Positions 51,404 to 62,797 of a DNA stretch of 64,000 bases are shown here, in pieces. Source of the stretch: Macrotis lagotis (Eukaryota > Chordata > Mammalia > Peramelemorphia > Peramelidae); NCBI RefSeq assembly GCF_037893015.1, contig NC_133665.1, positions 103,259,937 through 103,323,936 on the forward strand. Direction: 5' to 3'. Under the pieces are notes generated by a model, which saw nothing but the letters and a program-made list of their open reading frames with translations, made no database searches and had not been told where the DNA came from. The translations under genes and the position numbers were made by a program. Positions within the stretch are counted from its first letter, which is position 1; each line of letters opens with the position of its first letter.

Positions 51404-52880
51404 ACAGTCATGCTCCATCCCCTTCCCTTTTAAGCTTCCATAGTTTCAAGGAACTCAAACTCAACATGGCCCAAATTTCAGGTTCTCTTGCTGATTTGTT
51501 TCTCCCAAAATTATTCTGAGAAAGGGTCCATCGTATTTGACAGATGGTTTCATAGAAAAAAGGTTAAGACCTCCTTAGGCTAGAGGCTTCATTCACAAAG
51601 TCAAATTAAGGGAGTAGACCTTTATAAGCAGACTCTCACTGGGTATACAATCCAAAGTCAGATGTCTGTATTTACATGATTAGTAATGATCTAGTTGAAC
51701 AGCTGTGGTACACATGTAATTCCTCTGCCTGGAGTCAAGACTAAATCCTTTAGCTGGATATCAAGAGTCACTTTTGTTCATCCTGTATTTCCCCATAGTT
51801 GTCCTCAAATTCCTTCTTACACAAGGAGAATAATTTGTCTTTTATCATAGAGGACCTAGGAACCTCTAAAGGTTTTTGAGTAAGGAACAGATGCTTAAGA
51901 GGGCTTTTTCACAATGCCAGGTACAGGTAATGCTAAGCTTTTGATGTCCATTTCACAGAGAATAGCATGGGAATTTATAGATTATGGCCCACAGGATGCC
52001 TTAGTCATCTCCTAGCCCAATTCTCTGGTTTTATAAAGAAATTGTGGCCTGAAAAGCTGAACAGTCAGAAGTCACCCAGTTAGACATAAGGCCACAGATC
52101 TAAGATTGACAATTCTTCATTTTTAAATCTAGTGTTCTTTGTTAATATGCAAATTGTATACCCCTCCTCCCCATTGGCAAATATAGTTAAAGCTAATGTC
52201 TAGCAACAGACTGCTGCATTCACATCTGGATATTCTCAAATTCCTATTTAAAGAGTGGGCATGGTTCTGATTCTGTGTGGTGGGCAACAGAGCCACCTGG
52301 TGGTCAGATTTAATACAGCTGGAGAGACCTTTTTTTGGGAACAGCTTTTGAGTTTGGGGTGTTTTCCTGGTTTTCTCATTTTGAAACTACTAAACATTCC
52401 TAAGGCACTTGAGAGTGGGAGATCAGAGGGAAGAAATTCAAAGCAATTGCAATGCAGTATGTCCCCTTTGAAGCAGCTAACATTCATGGAACTCCTTGAT
52501 ATCCATATGAAGGTAACAATAGCCCATTTCTACAGTGCTGGAAGGATTAGTGTTTTCCTCACAAAAGCTGAACACAATATTGGAGATATAAAGAAAGACA
52601 ATAACAATTTTGCTTTTGAGGAACTCACAGTCTAATGCAGTGTCTAGATAAGGAAATACAATACTGAAAAGCATTGAAGGAAAGACTATAGAGATATACA
52701 GTCATAGACAAAAACAATTTTTTTCCTTCAAATCACAGGCAGTAGATAAGCAGAAGTCATTTAATGGCTAATGATAGAAAATAGGCTTCAACTTGATGTG
52801 GCTTTATTGCTAGAGTCAGAGGAACTGAGTTCATATTTCAGTTCTGTTTGACAGCTAAGAGATTTACTTTGGGCCTCTTC
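51404..52880. other. No gene seen; faint L2 trace
   Basis: A short antisense L2-like piece near 51850-51910 ('gaacctctaaaggtttttga'). The 126-codon frame at 52255-52635 has no recognisable domain, no splice context and lies partly in old repeat-like sequence. Confidence 0.4.
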
Positions 52881-53245
52881 ATTTTATTTTTTTTTAATTA
52901 AGGCAATAGGGTTAATGACTTGCCCAAGGATACACAGTAATTACTGTTTTTTGTTTTGCAAGGTCAAGTGATTTGCACAAGGTCACACAACTAGGCAATT
53001 AAGTGTCTGAGTTTTGATTTGAACTCAGGTACTCCTGATTCCAGGGCTGGTGCTCTATCCACTGTGCCACCTAGCTGCCCCCTTACCCTTTACTTTGACC
53101 AGATGAATCAGGTTGACTGGATGTGGCCCTGGATGGGGGACAATCAAGTGATTTACCTAAGGTCTGCACAGCTAGTATCAATTGTCTGAGACTGGATTAG
53201 ATCTCCCATCCTGACTTCAAGGCCAGTGCTCTATCCACGGTGCCA
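52881..53245 (-). mobile_element. Cluster of three SINE pieces
   Basis: 52881-52945 is the 3' part of a SINE ('gggttaatgacttgcccaag'). 52946-53082 is a second, fuller copy ('ccactgtgccacctagctgc'). 53083-53245 is a type C SINE ('gatgaatcaggttgactgga', 'ctctatccacggtgccatct'). All are antisense and adjacent. Confidence 0.75.
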
Positions 53246-53374
53246 TCTACCTAACAAAAAATGGTAGGAGTAAAACTCAGATCTTCTGACTTCTAAGCCA
53301 GTTCTCCTATTACTCTGTTCAGTCTCCAAACCTGTTAATGGAGTAATAGAATTTAGAACTGGAAAGGAATTTAT

Positions 53375-54012
53375 ACAATTATATATAAAAACAATTTTCA
53401 GCATTTTGTCAAATTTTTTTCCACCATAGGAGAGAGCAAGTAATCTGAGAAAAAATAGATTTCTGTTAATTAAAAAAAGATTAAAATGATGATGGTTGCC
53501 TCACATCCAAAGGCCTGATTTATTTGTATCTGGCCACTGGACCCAGATGGATCTGGAGGAGAAGGTGAGGCATAGCACTTTGCATAGCACCCCCCTCACA
53601 TATCTGATTCACATGCATATTATGGCATATCCTCCCTGATGCATGTCTTCAAGAATTAGAGACAAATGTAGGTTATACATGTAAAATTGCTAACATTTAC
53701 ATATTCATGCTGTGAAAGAAGAATCAGAACAATAAAGGTAGGAGGCAATTAGGTAGTATAAATGGAGTGCTGTGTGTGACCTTGGGCAAGTGCAAAAACC
53801 AAAAAAGTGAAAAATCAGAAGGGAAAAAACTAATGGGTAAAAATACTATGCTTTGATCTTCATTAAGATTTTTCTCTAGATGTGGATGAGAGTTTACATC
53901 GTAGTCTTCCAGAACTGTCCTTGATCACTATATTGCTGGGAAGATGGAACAACATTGCTGTTAAAATGTATAATGTTCTAGTTCTGTTCACTCAGCATCA
54001 GTTCATATAAGT
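53375..54012 (-). mobile_element. L1 3' end split by a type C SINE
   Basis: Antisense L1 3'UTR at 53375-53490 ('aacaattttcagcattttg') and 53670-54012 ('catgctgtgaaagaagaatc', 'tctagatgtggatgagagtt'). Confidence 0.65.
53500..53680 (+). mobile_element. SINE type C inside L1
   Basis: 'gtatctggccactggaccca', 'gatggatctggaggagaagg', 'ttatggcatatcctccctga', 'aagaattagagacaaat'. Confidence 0.7.
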
Positions 54013-54289
54013 TTTATTTGGGTTTTAGAAAGGAATTTAGACTTTAGTTCAACCCCTGGATTTACCTGGTTTACTCTAGTGAGAAGATAGACCTGTTGTC
54101 TCCTGTCCTGGGTTATTTTTGGCCTCTATATTTTAAGAAAAACAGTGCTAGGCTGAAGTATTTTTCTGAGGAAAGGAAACCAAGATGGCAGAGATTGAAG
54201 ATCAGCTGAGGGACCTGGATAGCTATTTAGCCTGGAGTGGAGAAGCCTCCAATATCTGAAGGGTATTATAAAAACAAAGATTTATTTTG

Positions 54290-54560
54290 AATCCCAGGGA
54301 AGGTCTGTGATCACAAAGAGGCAAATTTAGACCTGATATAAGGAAAGGTTTCTTAATAATTATAGATATTCAAAAGTGGAATGGGGTGCAACAGAAAGTA
54401 CTGGATTCCCCATTCCTGGAGTTTCCTACACAGGCTAAAAGACCACATTTCAGGAAGGGCAATTTTGGTTCGTGCATGGAATATAGAAGCTCTGAGATGT
54501 TTTGATGCCCATTACAGATGGGGTAATGATCAGGATTTCATAGGTGAAAGTAGCAAAAAT
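54290..54560 (+). mobile_element. CR1/L3-like LINE 3' end
   Basis: 'ggattccccattcctggagt' followed by 'ggctaaaagaccacatttca' is the 'gt(g)gattccccatccctggag ... aggctggatgaccac' signature of CR1-clade 3' ends. Old. Confidence 0.6.
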
Positions 54561-55604
54561 TCAAATCCAGCTCCTCTGTCTCTCGAGTTAAGAACTCTTA
54601 AAAAAACACCCCCCAATATAAAATTGATTTATTTTATTTGGCCCTTAAAAACAATTAGGGAATTGGTTGGAAATTGCAGTCACATTTTGGTTGGATACCA
54701 AAAAAGCCCTCTCTTAATCAGGACAATCTAGATGAACTTGTCTTTTAAGAATTATAAATTTGAATGTTTAAAAAAATGTCAAAATTGTATACAAAAATGT
54801 CAACTTAAGAAGAAAAGGTTTGCCTTTAAGTTTATCCAAATGTAATCAAAATAGCACCACATCTTGGAGGGGAGGTTTGGAGTGCCTTGGGGAGGTCTTT
54901 TAACATAACTGATAAGACAGACATATCCTGAGTTGGAAGGGAATAGCAGGGAATTCTAGACGTGACATGAAGCACATCCCGAGTTGGGAGGGAGCACTCC
55001 TTTGATGGACAAGTTCTGGAAATCTGGCCTTCTGATTGTGCAAATATCATAATTAAGCTCCAAAATGCCCCCGGGAGACTAGTTCAACTGTATTTTCCTT
55101 CATGCATGACTGACTACAAACCTAAATGGACATTTAATAAACATGTAATTAGCCTAATAATGTATTGCCTTTTATGAAGGCCAAACTGGAGGTTAACATG
55201 GTCTAGGGCTCCTCCTGTTTAGAAAGTTTGCATTTCTATGGTTCACTGAAGTTTTAAAAATTTGGTTCATTGCTTTCCTAAAATTTGAATATGGACTCTC
55301 AACTGGATTTTCTTGAGTGCACTCAGAAGCTTGTCCAAAGTTAAAGCCAAGGCACACCTAGTCCCCTTCAGTTGTACACTATTGTTACCAAGCCTGAACC
55401 TGTAGTCATAACTACCTGAGTGGATTCCTTTGGCACCTGAGGCTGATGTTCAGTCTTTGGGGAGGTTTCAGTTTTGGGATGCTGACCCAAGACACTTGAC
55501 ACACTGTCTTTTCTCCTATTTGACCCACTATTTTACACTTTGCCCTCCAAAGAGGAAGTAGCAATTGGTACGAGTCCTTTCAATAGTTACTTCATCATAA
55601 TCCA
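54561..55604. other. No gene seen
   Basis: Unassigned. 54840-55060 has repeated phrases ('atcctgagttggaaggga', 'tcccgagttgggaggga') about 65 bp apart, probably an old repeat. Confidence 0.4.
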
Positions 55605-55840
55605 TTTGTTCAGTTTTTCAGTCCTGTCCAACTCTTCGTGACTACAAAGTTTTCTTGACAAAGGTGCTAATGGTTTGCCATTTCCTTTTCCAGTTCATTT
55701 CACAGAAGATGAAACCAAGGTTAATAGGGTTAAATGACTGGCCCAGGGTCACACAGCTAATAACTATCTGAAAGATTTGAATTCAGGTCTTTTAGACTCT
55801 AGGACTGGTGCTCTATCCACTGGTCTAGCAAGCTGTCATG
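55605..55840 (-). mobile_element. MAR1-type SINE with RTE-like tail
   Basis: 'gtcctgtccaactcttcgtg', 'ggtttgccatttccttttcc', 'cagggtcacacagctaataa', 'ctctatccactggtctagca'. Confidence 0.8.
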
Positions 55841-55849
55841 ATGCATATA

Positions 55850-56484
55850 TGTGAGGAATATGGGGATGTTTGGCTTCCACAAGAATGTGGATGGAGATTG
55901 TTAGTTTACATTACAAAGTCTAGGGTTTGCCTGTGTTGGTCCCTATGGGCAGGTATGTGAGTGTAAGACAAAAGACTTAGTCTCAACTTGATCAAAACCT
56001 GAGATTAGATCAGGTCTTCCCCATCTAGTTCTGAGTTAACCTAGTCTCCCTCATGCAGCTCAGGGAGTTTAACTGAAAGTTCCTTCCCCTGTGCTCAGTA
56101 GTATAATGAAGGGCAGATGTATCAATTAGATTGTGATCCCAGCCAATGATTGGCATGAAGGGGTTGGTACAAGCCTTTCAAAGTGCATATAAGACCTAGC
56201 ATTTTTGGGATTTGATGCCCCTCTTTCCTTTAGAGGGAAGTGGTTCTTTTATTAAGATATCTTAATGGGGTGGCTAGGTGGCACAGTGGATAGAGCACTA
56301 GCCTTGGAGTCAGCAGTACCTGGGTTCAAATGTGACCTCAGACACTTAATAATTACCTAGCTGTGTGGCCTTGGGCAAGCCACTTAACCCCATTGCCTTG
56401 CAAAAACCTAAAAACAAAAAAGAGATATCTTAATAAAAGCCATTTTAATCTCAGTGAACTAAGTATGAGCCATTTATAACAACA
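55850..56484 (+). mobile_element. Solo LTR, family D, with SINE inserted
   Basis: Starts 'tgtgaggaatatggggatgt' and ends near 'atttataacaaca'. 'gcatataagacctagc' may be the TATA region and 'cttttattaagatatctta' leads to the poly(A) area. It is 477 bp once the SINE is removed. Inverted relatives are at 34087-34534 and 8845-9181. No viral genes; solo-LTR fossil. Confidence 0.8.
56265..56422 (+). mobile_element. tRNA-derived SINE inside LTR
   Basis: Full-length. TSD 'agatatctta' at 56255-56264 and 56423-56432. Confidence 0.95.
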
Positions 56485-57399
56485 GATATCCCCAATTAGC
56501 AATTTTCTGGGGGGGGGGAGGGTCCAAATGTACTGTCCACCATTTTACAAAGCTCATGCTGCCTTGGTCTTGTCCACTGCTATTGTAATTTATGCTGACA
56601 ATATCTAATTGCTATTGCCTATGCTAGAACACAAAACTATCTAGAATACCTATCTTTATGTCTATATGGTTATATCTTATCTAAATAGGTTTATAGATCT
56701 ATCAATAAATCTTTCATCCTGGACAAATCCATTTCCTCTCTTCACACCCAAATGTTAACCCTTGTTTTACATCAAATGGTTCCTCCTGAAGGACCTGTAT
56801 AATTTTATGGGGCCTCTCACTTGGCAGGTTTGCTGCCTCCACCCACTTAGTCCTGGGCACAGCGTCTCCTTCCAAGGGAAGCGCAGTTTCTTCCTCGTGT
56901 CCTTTTTCAAGGCTAAGAAAGCTTCAAATGTGTTAACAAATTAAAAGGCACAGAACCGGCTCACATTCAAAAACGAGTCAAGAGTCTTCCTCTCTCAGGT
57001 CCCAGAGACCCTTTAACTGGGGTGCACTGGGAATGGGGCTCCAGCAAGAGGATGGGGCCTCAAGTGACTGCGGTGCCACCCCAATGTTCTTTGACTGCAT
57101 TTCCTGTGGTACCAAACCTTCCGTTTCTCGGTGTTTGTTCTGTTTCTGGTTCTAGCCTCTTTGGGGTCCAGTTTTGGGGCAAAATGGAATGACGTTCAAC
57201 AATCCAGTGAAGGGGCAGCCGGCTTAGTCCCTATTCACCTAGAAGGGTCTTCGTAGTCCCCAGGGATGAGCCACTCTCACGGCCCGGGGAAATTAGGCGT
57301 ACCCTGTCTGTAGGTGGCGCCAGTGAAACTGGACAAATTGGCTTCTGACCCAGCCTAGGCGGGGTCCTTCAGTCCTTAACCTTCAGTCGGCCGCGGTTC
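56485..57399. other. No gene seen; upstream flank of CpG island
   Basis: Single-copy-looking sequence that turns gradually GC-richer toward 57400. Confidence 0.4.
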
Positions 57400-57674
57400 C
57401 CTCATCTTTAACTGGGGCCAGTAAAGGAACGCTTCCTGCCGCCGCCTCCCTCGCTCCACCCATGAGACGGAAGCGACTTGCCCAAGGTCTCCCGGCTGTG
57501 AGCCGCGGAGAGGCGGGAAGCGGCCCAGGAGAGCTCGGGCCGGGTACTGGGCGGGCGGGGGCGGGGCTTCCGGCCAGAGGCTCCGCCCCCTCCCTCGGGA
57601 GTCGGGAACGCGAAGAAGGGCGCCCCCACGTGGCGCCGCGCCGCGCTTCTCCGTCGGCTTCCGTAGGGACGCGG

Positions 57675-57682
57675 TGACGTCA
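57675..57682. promoter_or_regulatory. CRE palindrome TGACGTCA
   Basis: A perfect 8-bp CREB/ATF site, 17 bp upstream of the X-box match. Confidence 0.75.
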
Positions 57683-57698
57683 CGCGCGGGGCGGCGCG

Positions 57699-57712
57699 GT
57701 TGCCGTGGTGAC
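57699..57712. promoter_or_regulatory. X-box (RFX site) match
   Basis: 'gttgccgtggtgac' fits RYYNYY-N2-RRNRAC at every fixed position. RFX X-boxes close to the TSS are typical of ciliary genes. Confidence 0.65.
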
Positions 57713-57719
57713 CGTTGCT

Positions 57720-57804
57720 CGGGGCAGCGCGTCCCCGGCATCGCTCTCCCTGCGAGTCCGCACCGGAGCCCAACCGTGGCCCCGGGCCGCGCCTCTCCGT
57801 TTGG
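57720..57804 (+). other. CCDC13: Candidate CCDC13 non-coding exon 1
   Basis: The 3' edge comes from the donor 'tttgg|gtgagt' at 57805. The 5' edge is only estimated from the distance to the X-box. Confidence 0.45.
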
Positions 57805-57825
57805 GTGAGTGCCTGCCGCGGCCCG

Positions 57826-57857
57826 GCGGACGGACGGACGGACGGACGGACGGACGG
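57826..57857. repeat. (GGAC)n tract in CpG island
   Basis: About 8 tandem GGAC units just after the candidate exon 1 donor. Confidence 0.9.
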
Positions 57858-58324
57858 CCCCGCGGACAGGACGAGCCCCCCGCGGCGCGCAGCCCAGGGG
57901 ACCCAAGGGGCCTGAGAGCCGCAAGGAGCCTCCGAAGCCCCCGGAGCCCCGCACCGAGGCGCCCGGGCCCCCCACCGCCGCGCCTGGGAGCGGCTCTCCT
58001 CAGGAAGTGGGTCCTTTACGTATTTATGTAGTTTTGATTTGTCCACATGAGACACCCCCACTTCGTATTATCCCCCATTACAACCAGCTTCTCCCTCTCG
58101 GGCCTTCCACACCAAGTCTTATCCCTCTTTAAAAGCCCTTTGGAAACTCGGGCCAACACTCCTCCGTGTCCCTTCCCTCGCGCTCCCTCACCGTCCCAGC
58201 CTTGCTCATTAGTTTTCTTATGATCCTATAAAAGGAGGTGCTTGGACTAAAATGACAGTCTCCATCTCCAAATCCTTTGGTCCGTACTCTGATTTTGTGT
58301 CAGTGTGGCTTTTTCCTAAAATAG

Positions 58325-58361
58325 GAGGCCCAGAAGTGGGAAGTGTCCCCCAGACGGACAG
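58325..58361 (+). other. Candidate 37-nt non-coding exon
   Basis: Acceptor 'gctttttcctaaaatag' before 58325 and donor 'cag|gtaaga' after 58361. No ATG inside. If real it would be a second 5'UTR exon of the gene starting at the CpG island. Confidence 0.3.
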
Positions 58362-58469
58362 GTAAGAGCATCACTCGCCGGTCGGAGATCATAGTGACAG
58401 CTTCAGCTGCCAAGACATTGTTGATTCATTTTACCATTGCAGGTACCTGTTCTCCTTAATCTCTCAATT

Positions 58470-58770
58470 TATTATTTTCAGGAACTACCATCTAGGTGTC
58501 TCTTTTCTATCCTCTACTTGTGTAGATGATTGTTTGAATCCTAGTGCAGAATTTTATATTTATCCGTCTAAGATTTCATCCTATTATATTTCACTTATCA
58601 TTCTAGTTTTTTTGGAATCCTTTTATCTAATTCATTAGTGATCTCTCCTTACCTTTCATCATCTGCAAACCTGCCATTTATTCCTTCCTCCAAGTTACTG
58701 TCCAAAATAGTGAACAGTACAGGTTGTGGCTAGATCCCTTGGTGCACACCTCTTTCAGGATGATAGAAAT
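58470..58770. repeat. Ancient amniote dispersed repeat (unnamed)
   Basis: Phrases such as 'tagtgcagaattttatattt', 'catcatctgcaaacctgcca' and 'tagtgaacagtacaggttg' recall an old repeat common in amniotes. I cannot name the family with certainty. Confidence 0.4.
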
Positions 58771-59387
58771 GTTTTATCATTAGATCTGAGTGTTTAATTC
58801 TGAAGCCAACAAATTATTACTTGTTCATTTCACATCTTGCATTCTGGCTGCTCCTGCCTCCCCTCTGTGATCTCTGAAGATAGTGTCTAACATTTGGTTT
58901 CATGACATACATCTGCCACCTTGTTTTCATTTGGCCTTCAAGTGCTTCCGCATAGATTGGCACCCCACCATACATTAAGTCTGGGATACTCCCAACTGTT
59001 TTCAACAAACAGGTATCAGTGGATGATAATAGCCAGCAGAGCCAGGTTTATACCCTAAGCTCTGAGCTGGAGAAAGGCAAAAACCTGCTCTTTAGGTGAG
59101 TGGAGAAGTAGAAAACAGCATAGAGGAAAGCTCTGAGCTCAGGGTCTGAGTGGACATAGCACAAGATATCCAGTGCACCTTATGTGCACTTAGTTCAAGA
59201 ACTGTAGTTCAAACCTTAGGGTTGCTACATAATAGCTTTGTTTTAATTTGGGCAACTCATTTTCCTCTGTAAAATGGGGATATCACTTGTATTTCCTACA
59301 TCATAGGACTATTTATTTTAGACATTTTCTATAAACTTTAAAATTTTATAGAAATGAGATATTGTCCATGAAACAAATATACCTGTT
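58771..59387. other. No gene seen
   Basis: Unassigned. No CCDC13-like coding exon is recognised. Confidence 0.4.
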
Positions 59388-59394
59388 CTATCTA

Positions 59395-59442
<48 letters not shown>

Positions 59443-59457
59443 ATCTATCTATCTATC

Positions 59458-59551
<94 letters not shown>

Positions 59552-59555
59552 ATTA
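59388..59555. repeat. (ATCT)n microsatellite, interrupted
   Basis: About 40 ATCT/TCTA units broken by three 'atcatct' one-unit slips. The open frame of repeated Y-L-S-I residues here is an artefact. Confidence 0.95.
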
Positions 59556-59789
59556 TCTATTTTGATCAGTGGATGTAAAGCACTTTTTATAATACTATGT
59601 AAATTGCCAGCTGTTTGTAATTATTTATTAATCCCACATTTTTAAGCACCTAACCCTGTGTTAGATATTGGGTGATATTGTTTACGTAAGACACAGTCTT
59701 GATCTTAGAAAGCTTGTAGAGTAGTAGGGCAATACCAAAGTAGATAATAATAATAAGAACATAGAACAAACAAAATGATATCTTGTATC

Positions 59790-60960
59790 AAAGGGGAAAG
59801 TTTGTTTTCAGTAGAGGGCTTCTGAGAAGGATTCCAGGAGAAGAGGCAGCATTTGAGTTGACTTTTTCCCAGAACTTGGCTAGGAAAGTCTCAGAGGAGG
59901 TTCTTTGAGGAGAAGGCATACAGAGAGAGATCAGAAAATAGTCCAGTTTGAGCAGATCCATAGAGTATATAGAAGGCAGTAATACGAGATAAGTCTGGAA
60001 AAGTAGAAAAGGATCAGATGGTATAGGGTCCACAAATGACAGACTAATGAGTTTCAATATTGCCCTTTTGGCAATAGGGAATCCCTTTTTTTTTAGATGG
60101 AAAATGATATTGCTGAGTTTGCCCATTTCTATTGATCCTATTTGTGATTTCATTAATGTAGTAATTCCTCCTCTACCTCCTTGTCCCCCAGGAAATTTTA
60201 TCTAGGAAGATCAGTAACTATTCCCTAAGGTCCAAAACCCTGCTAAATTTTGAAGGGTACATTAGAGAAAGGAGAGGGTAGAATTCAGGAAGGGGAGAAA
60301 GAGGGTCTATATTATGGGGGTAGTAATAGGGTATAGATGTGAGATATTTTAGGAGATGAAATTCAAAGGACTTTATCATTGACTAGATAGGAGAACAGAA
60401 GGAGGGGTACTAGTCCAAGATACTTAAAAATCACAAAGGATGAGAGAGGATGAGGAATGAATGATGGGACTGTTGGTAGAAATAATGAAGTTAGTAGGAA
60501 GGTGATTTTTTTTTGGAAAGATGATGAACTTGGTTTTGGACATGCTGAGAGTCAGTTGTCAATCTGGCATTCTTATAAGGAGGATGCAGGTCTGAGGCTC
60601 AGGAGAGAGAGGTCAGGATTGTTAAGTGTAGGTTTGAGAGACTTTTGCTTGGTAGTTGAAGCTTTGAGAGTGAATACAATTTCCATCAGAAAGTGAGTAG
60701 AGAAGAAAGAGGCCAGAGATAGGCCTTTGGGGAACTCTCAACTTTGGGGTTGGAAAAAGAATAAAGAATCAGCAATTGAGACAGAAAAGTGGTTACAGAT
60801 ATAGGGGTTAGAACCAAGAGAGAATTAAGTCTCTAAAATCAAGGGAGAAGAGAAGTAAAGATGATGACTAAATAAAAGATTGTATTTGGCCTTGGTGACC
60901 TTTGAGAAAATTTCAATAAAATATTGAGAAATAAAGCAAAATAAAGAGTGATGATTGAGT
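59790..60960 (-). mobile_element. L2 LINE, long ORF2 relic
   Basis: About 1.2 kb of antisense L2. 'cctttggggaactctcaact' is the decayed GVPQGS block. 'gatgatgaacttggttttgg' and 'acatgctgagagtcagttgt' are the 'LNMSKTELIIF' region, and 'caggagagagaggtcagg' precedes it. Many indels, no usable frame. Confidence 0.7.
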
Positions 60961-61117
60961 ACAGGCGGTAATACAGGATTAGTCTTAAAAATACCCTAAA
61001 TAAATATTCATATTTTCCATTAAGTCATCTTTGTCAAATATCAGGTATCAAGAGGTCTGCTTTTTGCAAATGATGGTTCATCACTAATGCATGATTTCAA
61101 TAGGATATATATTAGGG

Positions 61118-61315
61118 CAGGGGTAGGGAATATCTGGCTTGCACACTGTATTAAGGTTTGGCACTGCCATGGCAACTCTAGGTGGGGTTCAAAATTCAGT
61201 AAATCTAGAAGATTTTTAGGGGTGAATTAATGAAATGTTTGAACAAATATGCAAAGTGAATGATATTATAAATATCCAAATGACCTTTGGCAGAAAAAAA
61301 GGTTCCCCACTGCTG
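61118..61315. mobile_element. Short hAT-type non-autonomous DNA transposon
   Basis: 198 bp. Terminal inverted repeats 'caggggtagggaa' and 'ttccccactgctg'. Flanks 'tattaggg' (61110-61117) and 'aattagag' (61316-61323) share 6 of 8 bases, as expected for an old 8-bp hAT duplication. No coding content. The ends resemble marsupial Charlie-type MITEs. Confidence 0.8.
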
Positions 61316-61323
61316 AATTAGAG

Positions 61324-62019
61324 ACTCCAGGGCCAAGTGTGGTCATAAACTCTAGGGGAGAGTTAATTGTGACCAGTCATCAGAGAAAGTTTCATAGAGG
61401 CTTTAGGGTTGGTGAGGCAGGTATAAGATTTAGATAGACAAGGAAAAGTGGTAGGACATACTAAAAAATTCCAGCAAGAAGGTAAAATCAAAAATATTTT
61501 AATCTTCATGCCTAAGTCATCTCTGCAGCTATAAAACAACAGGTGATCTATAAGATCCATTTCAACTATTAGCTTCTAACACCCTAAAGTCATCCTTAGC
61601 CACCCCATTGATGTTTGGAGTTGACTCAGGGTTCTTGAAGGTCAGGCCAATGGATAAGCTTCAGCATATGCTACCCTGTTGATAAGGCTTTAAATAGTCC
61701 GTGTGTCAACAGACCACTTATTATTTGAGGACAGATAGGAAATGAATCATTTTGGCCATGGTCAATCAAAGAAGGCTAAGATTTGAAGAGGCAGTAATCG
61801 ACATTGCAGGGGGGGGATTATCTATGCTGATGGACAAATGAATCTTTGAATTAGTGAAGTAATCCTAAACCTTAAAAAAAACTTGTAGGGATGTTTATTG
61901 TGTTCTGTAGCGGCAATGATTTCTGTGCATATTACAGAGATGGATGCCAATTCTGATCTGGGAAAGAAAGAATATTGCTTTTATAATCTGTACTGTATCA
62001 GCTACCTCGTATTGACCTT
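61324..62019. other. No gene seen
   Basis: Unassigned sequence. Confidence 0.4.
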
Positions 62020-62061
62020 TTCATCTGCCCAGCTCTTATTTTCATCTGCCCAGCTCTTATT
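62020..62061. repeat. 21-bp perfect tandem duplication
   Basis: The unit starting 'ttcatctgcccagctcttat' occurs twice without change. Confidence 0.95.
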
Positions 62062-62369
62062 TTGTTTGCATGCTCTTTTAATTCTCACTAAATTGTGCTT
62101 GTTTAAACATAATAAATCAGCTGAAATGACTCCTAATATACTCATCTCAGTAGCACTTAACTGCAGTGTTAGCCAGGATGTTGACAAAAGGTGATTTTGG
62201 AGCAACAGTTTTGTTTATCTTTTCAAGTGTATCAAGCACTTAGGAAAAATGTAAATATTTGATGAACTCAGGAAGAGCTAAAAATTGTACCATAACCAAA
62301 TGATAAACTCATGCCTGGGGCATACCCCTCTCTAACTGTAGGGAATGTATTTCTAATAAGAGTGGCAAG

Positions 62370-62600
62370 TTCTGAAGTGGTTTAAGGCACTATGCTAAGC
62401 ACTTTTTAACAGGTATCTCATTTGATCCTTAAAACAACTCTTCCAGGTAGGAGCTAATACTATCCCCATTTCACAGATGAGGAAACTGAGGCAAATGGCA
62501 GTTAAGTGACTTCTCCAAGGTCACAAAGTTAGTATCTGAGGTCAAATTTGAACTCTGGACTTCCTGACTGTAAGTCCAGGGTATTTTTATCCATGGCACT
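62370..62600 (-). mobile_element. MIR SINE
   Basis: 'gcactatgctaagcacttt', 'tcacagatgaggaaactgag', 'gttaagtgacttctccaagg', 'cacaaagttagtatctgagg'. Long and well preserved. Confidence 0.8.
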
Positions 62601-62797
62601 ACTTGACTACCTCCTATGAAAGTCAGGGACCTTGTCCTCAAGGAGCTTTCAGTTGAACTGGGGATTTGACAGGCATTAAAAAAAATTAAATAACAATACA
62701 TACAACAGTGGAGATAAGACATTTTTGAGAAAAGAAAAATAAAAAATTTTTTTGAAATAGAGAAACAAACCCCTAACCAATGACCAATTTGATTTTT

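Larger units (their letters stand above)
57400..58010 (+). promoter_or_regulatory. CCDC13: CpG island, likely CCDC13 promoter
   Basis: Dense CG with GC boxes (57552-57600). It contains the CRE and X-box listed separately, upstream of a good splice donor (57805). In human, CCDC13 follows HIGD1A in the same orientation about 10 kb downstream, which fits the spacing here. CCDC13 is a coiled-coil centriolar-satellite protein needed for ciliogenesis. The gene name is inferred from synteny and promoter type; no coding exon was seen. Antisense open frames across the island are composition artefacts. Confidence 0.6.

Noticed and set aside
52255-52635. 126-codon + strand frame
   Set aside because: No domain and no exon signals, and a similar-length frame overlaps on the other strand.
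57376-58132. Open frames of 100-217 codons on both strands of the second CpG island
   Set aside because: Same composition effect. They run across the predicted splice donor and show no known protein.
59362-59565. Frame encoding repeated Tyr-Leu-Ser-Ile
   Set aside because: Translation of the ATCT microsatellite.
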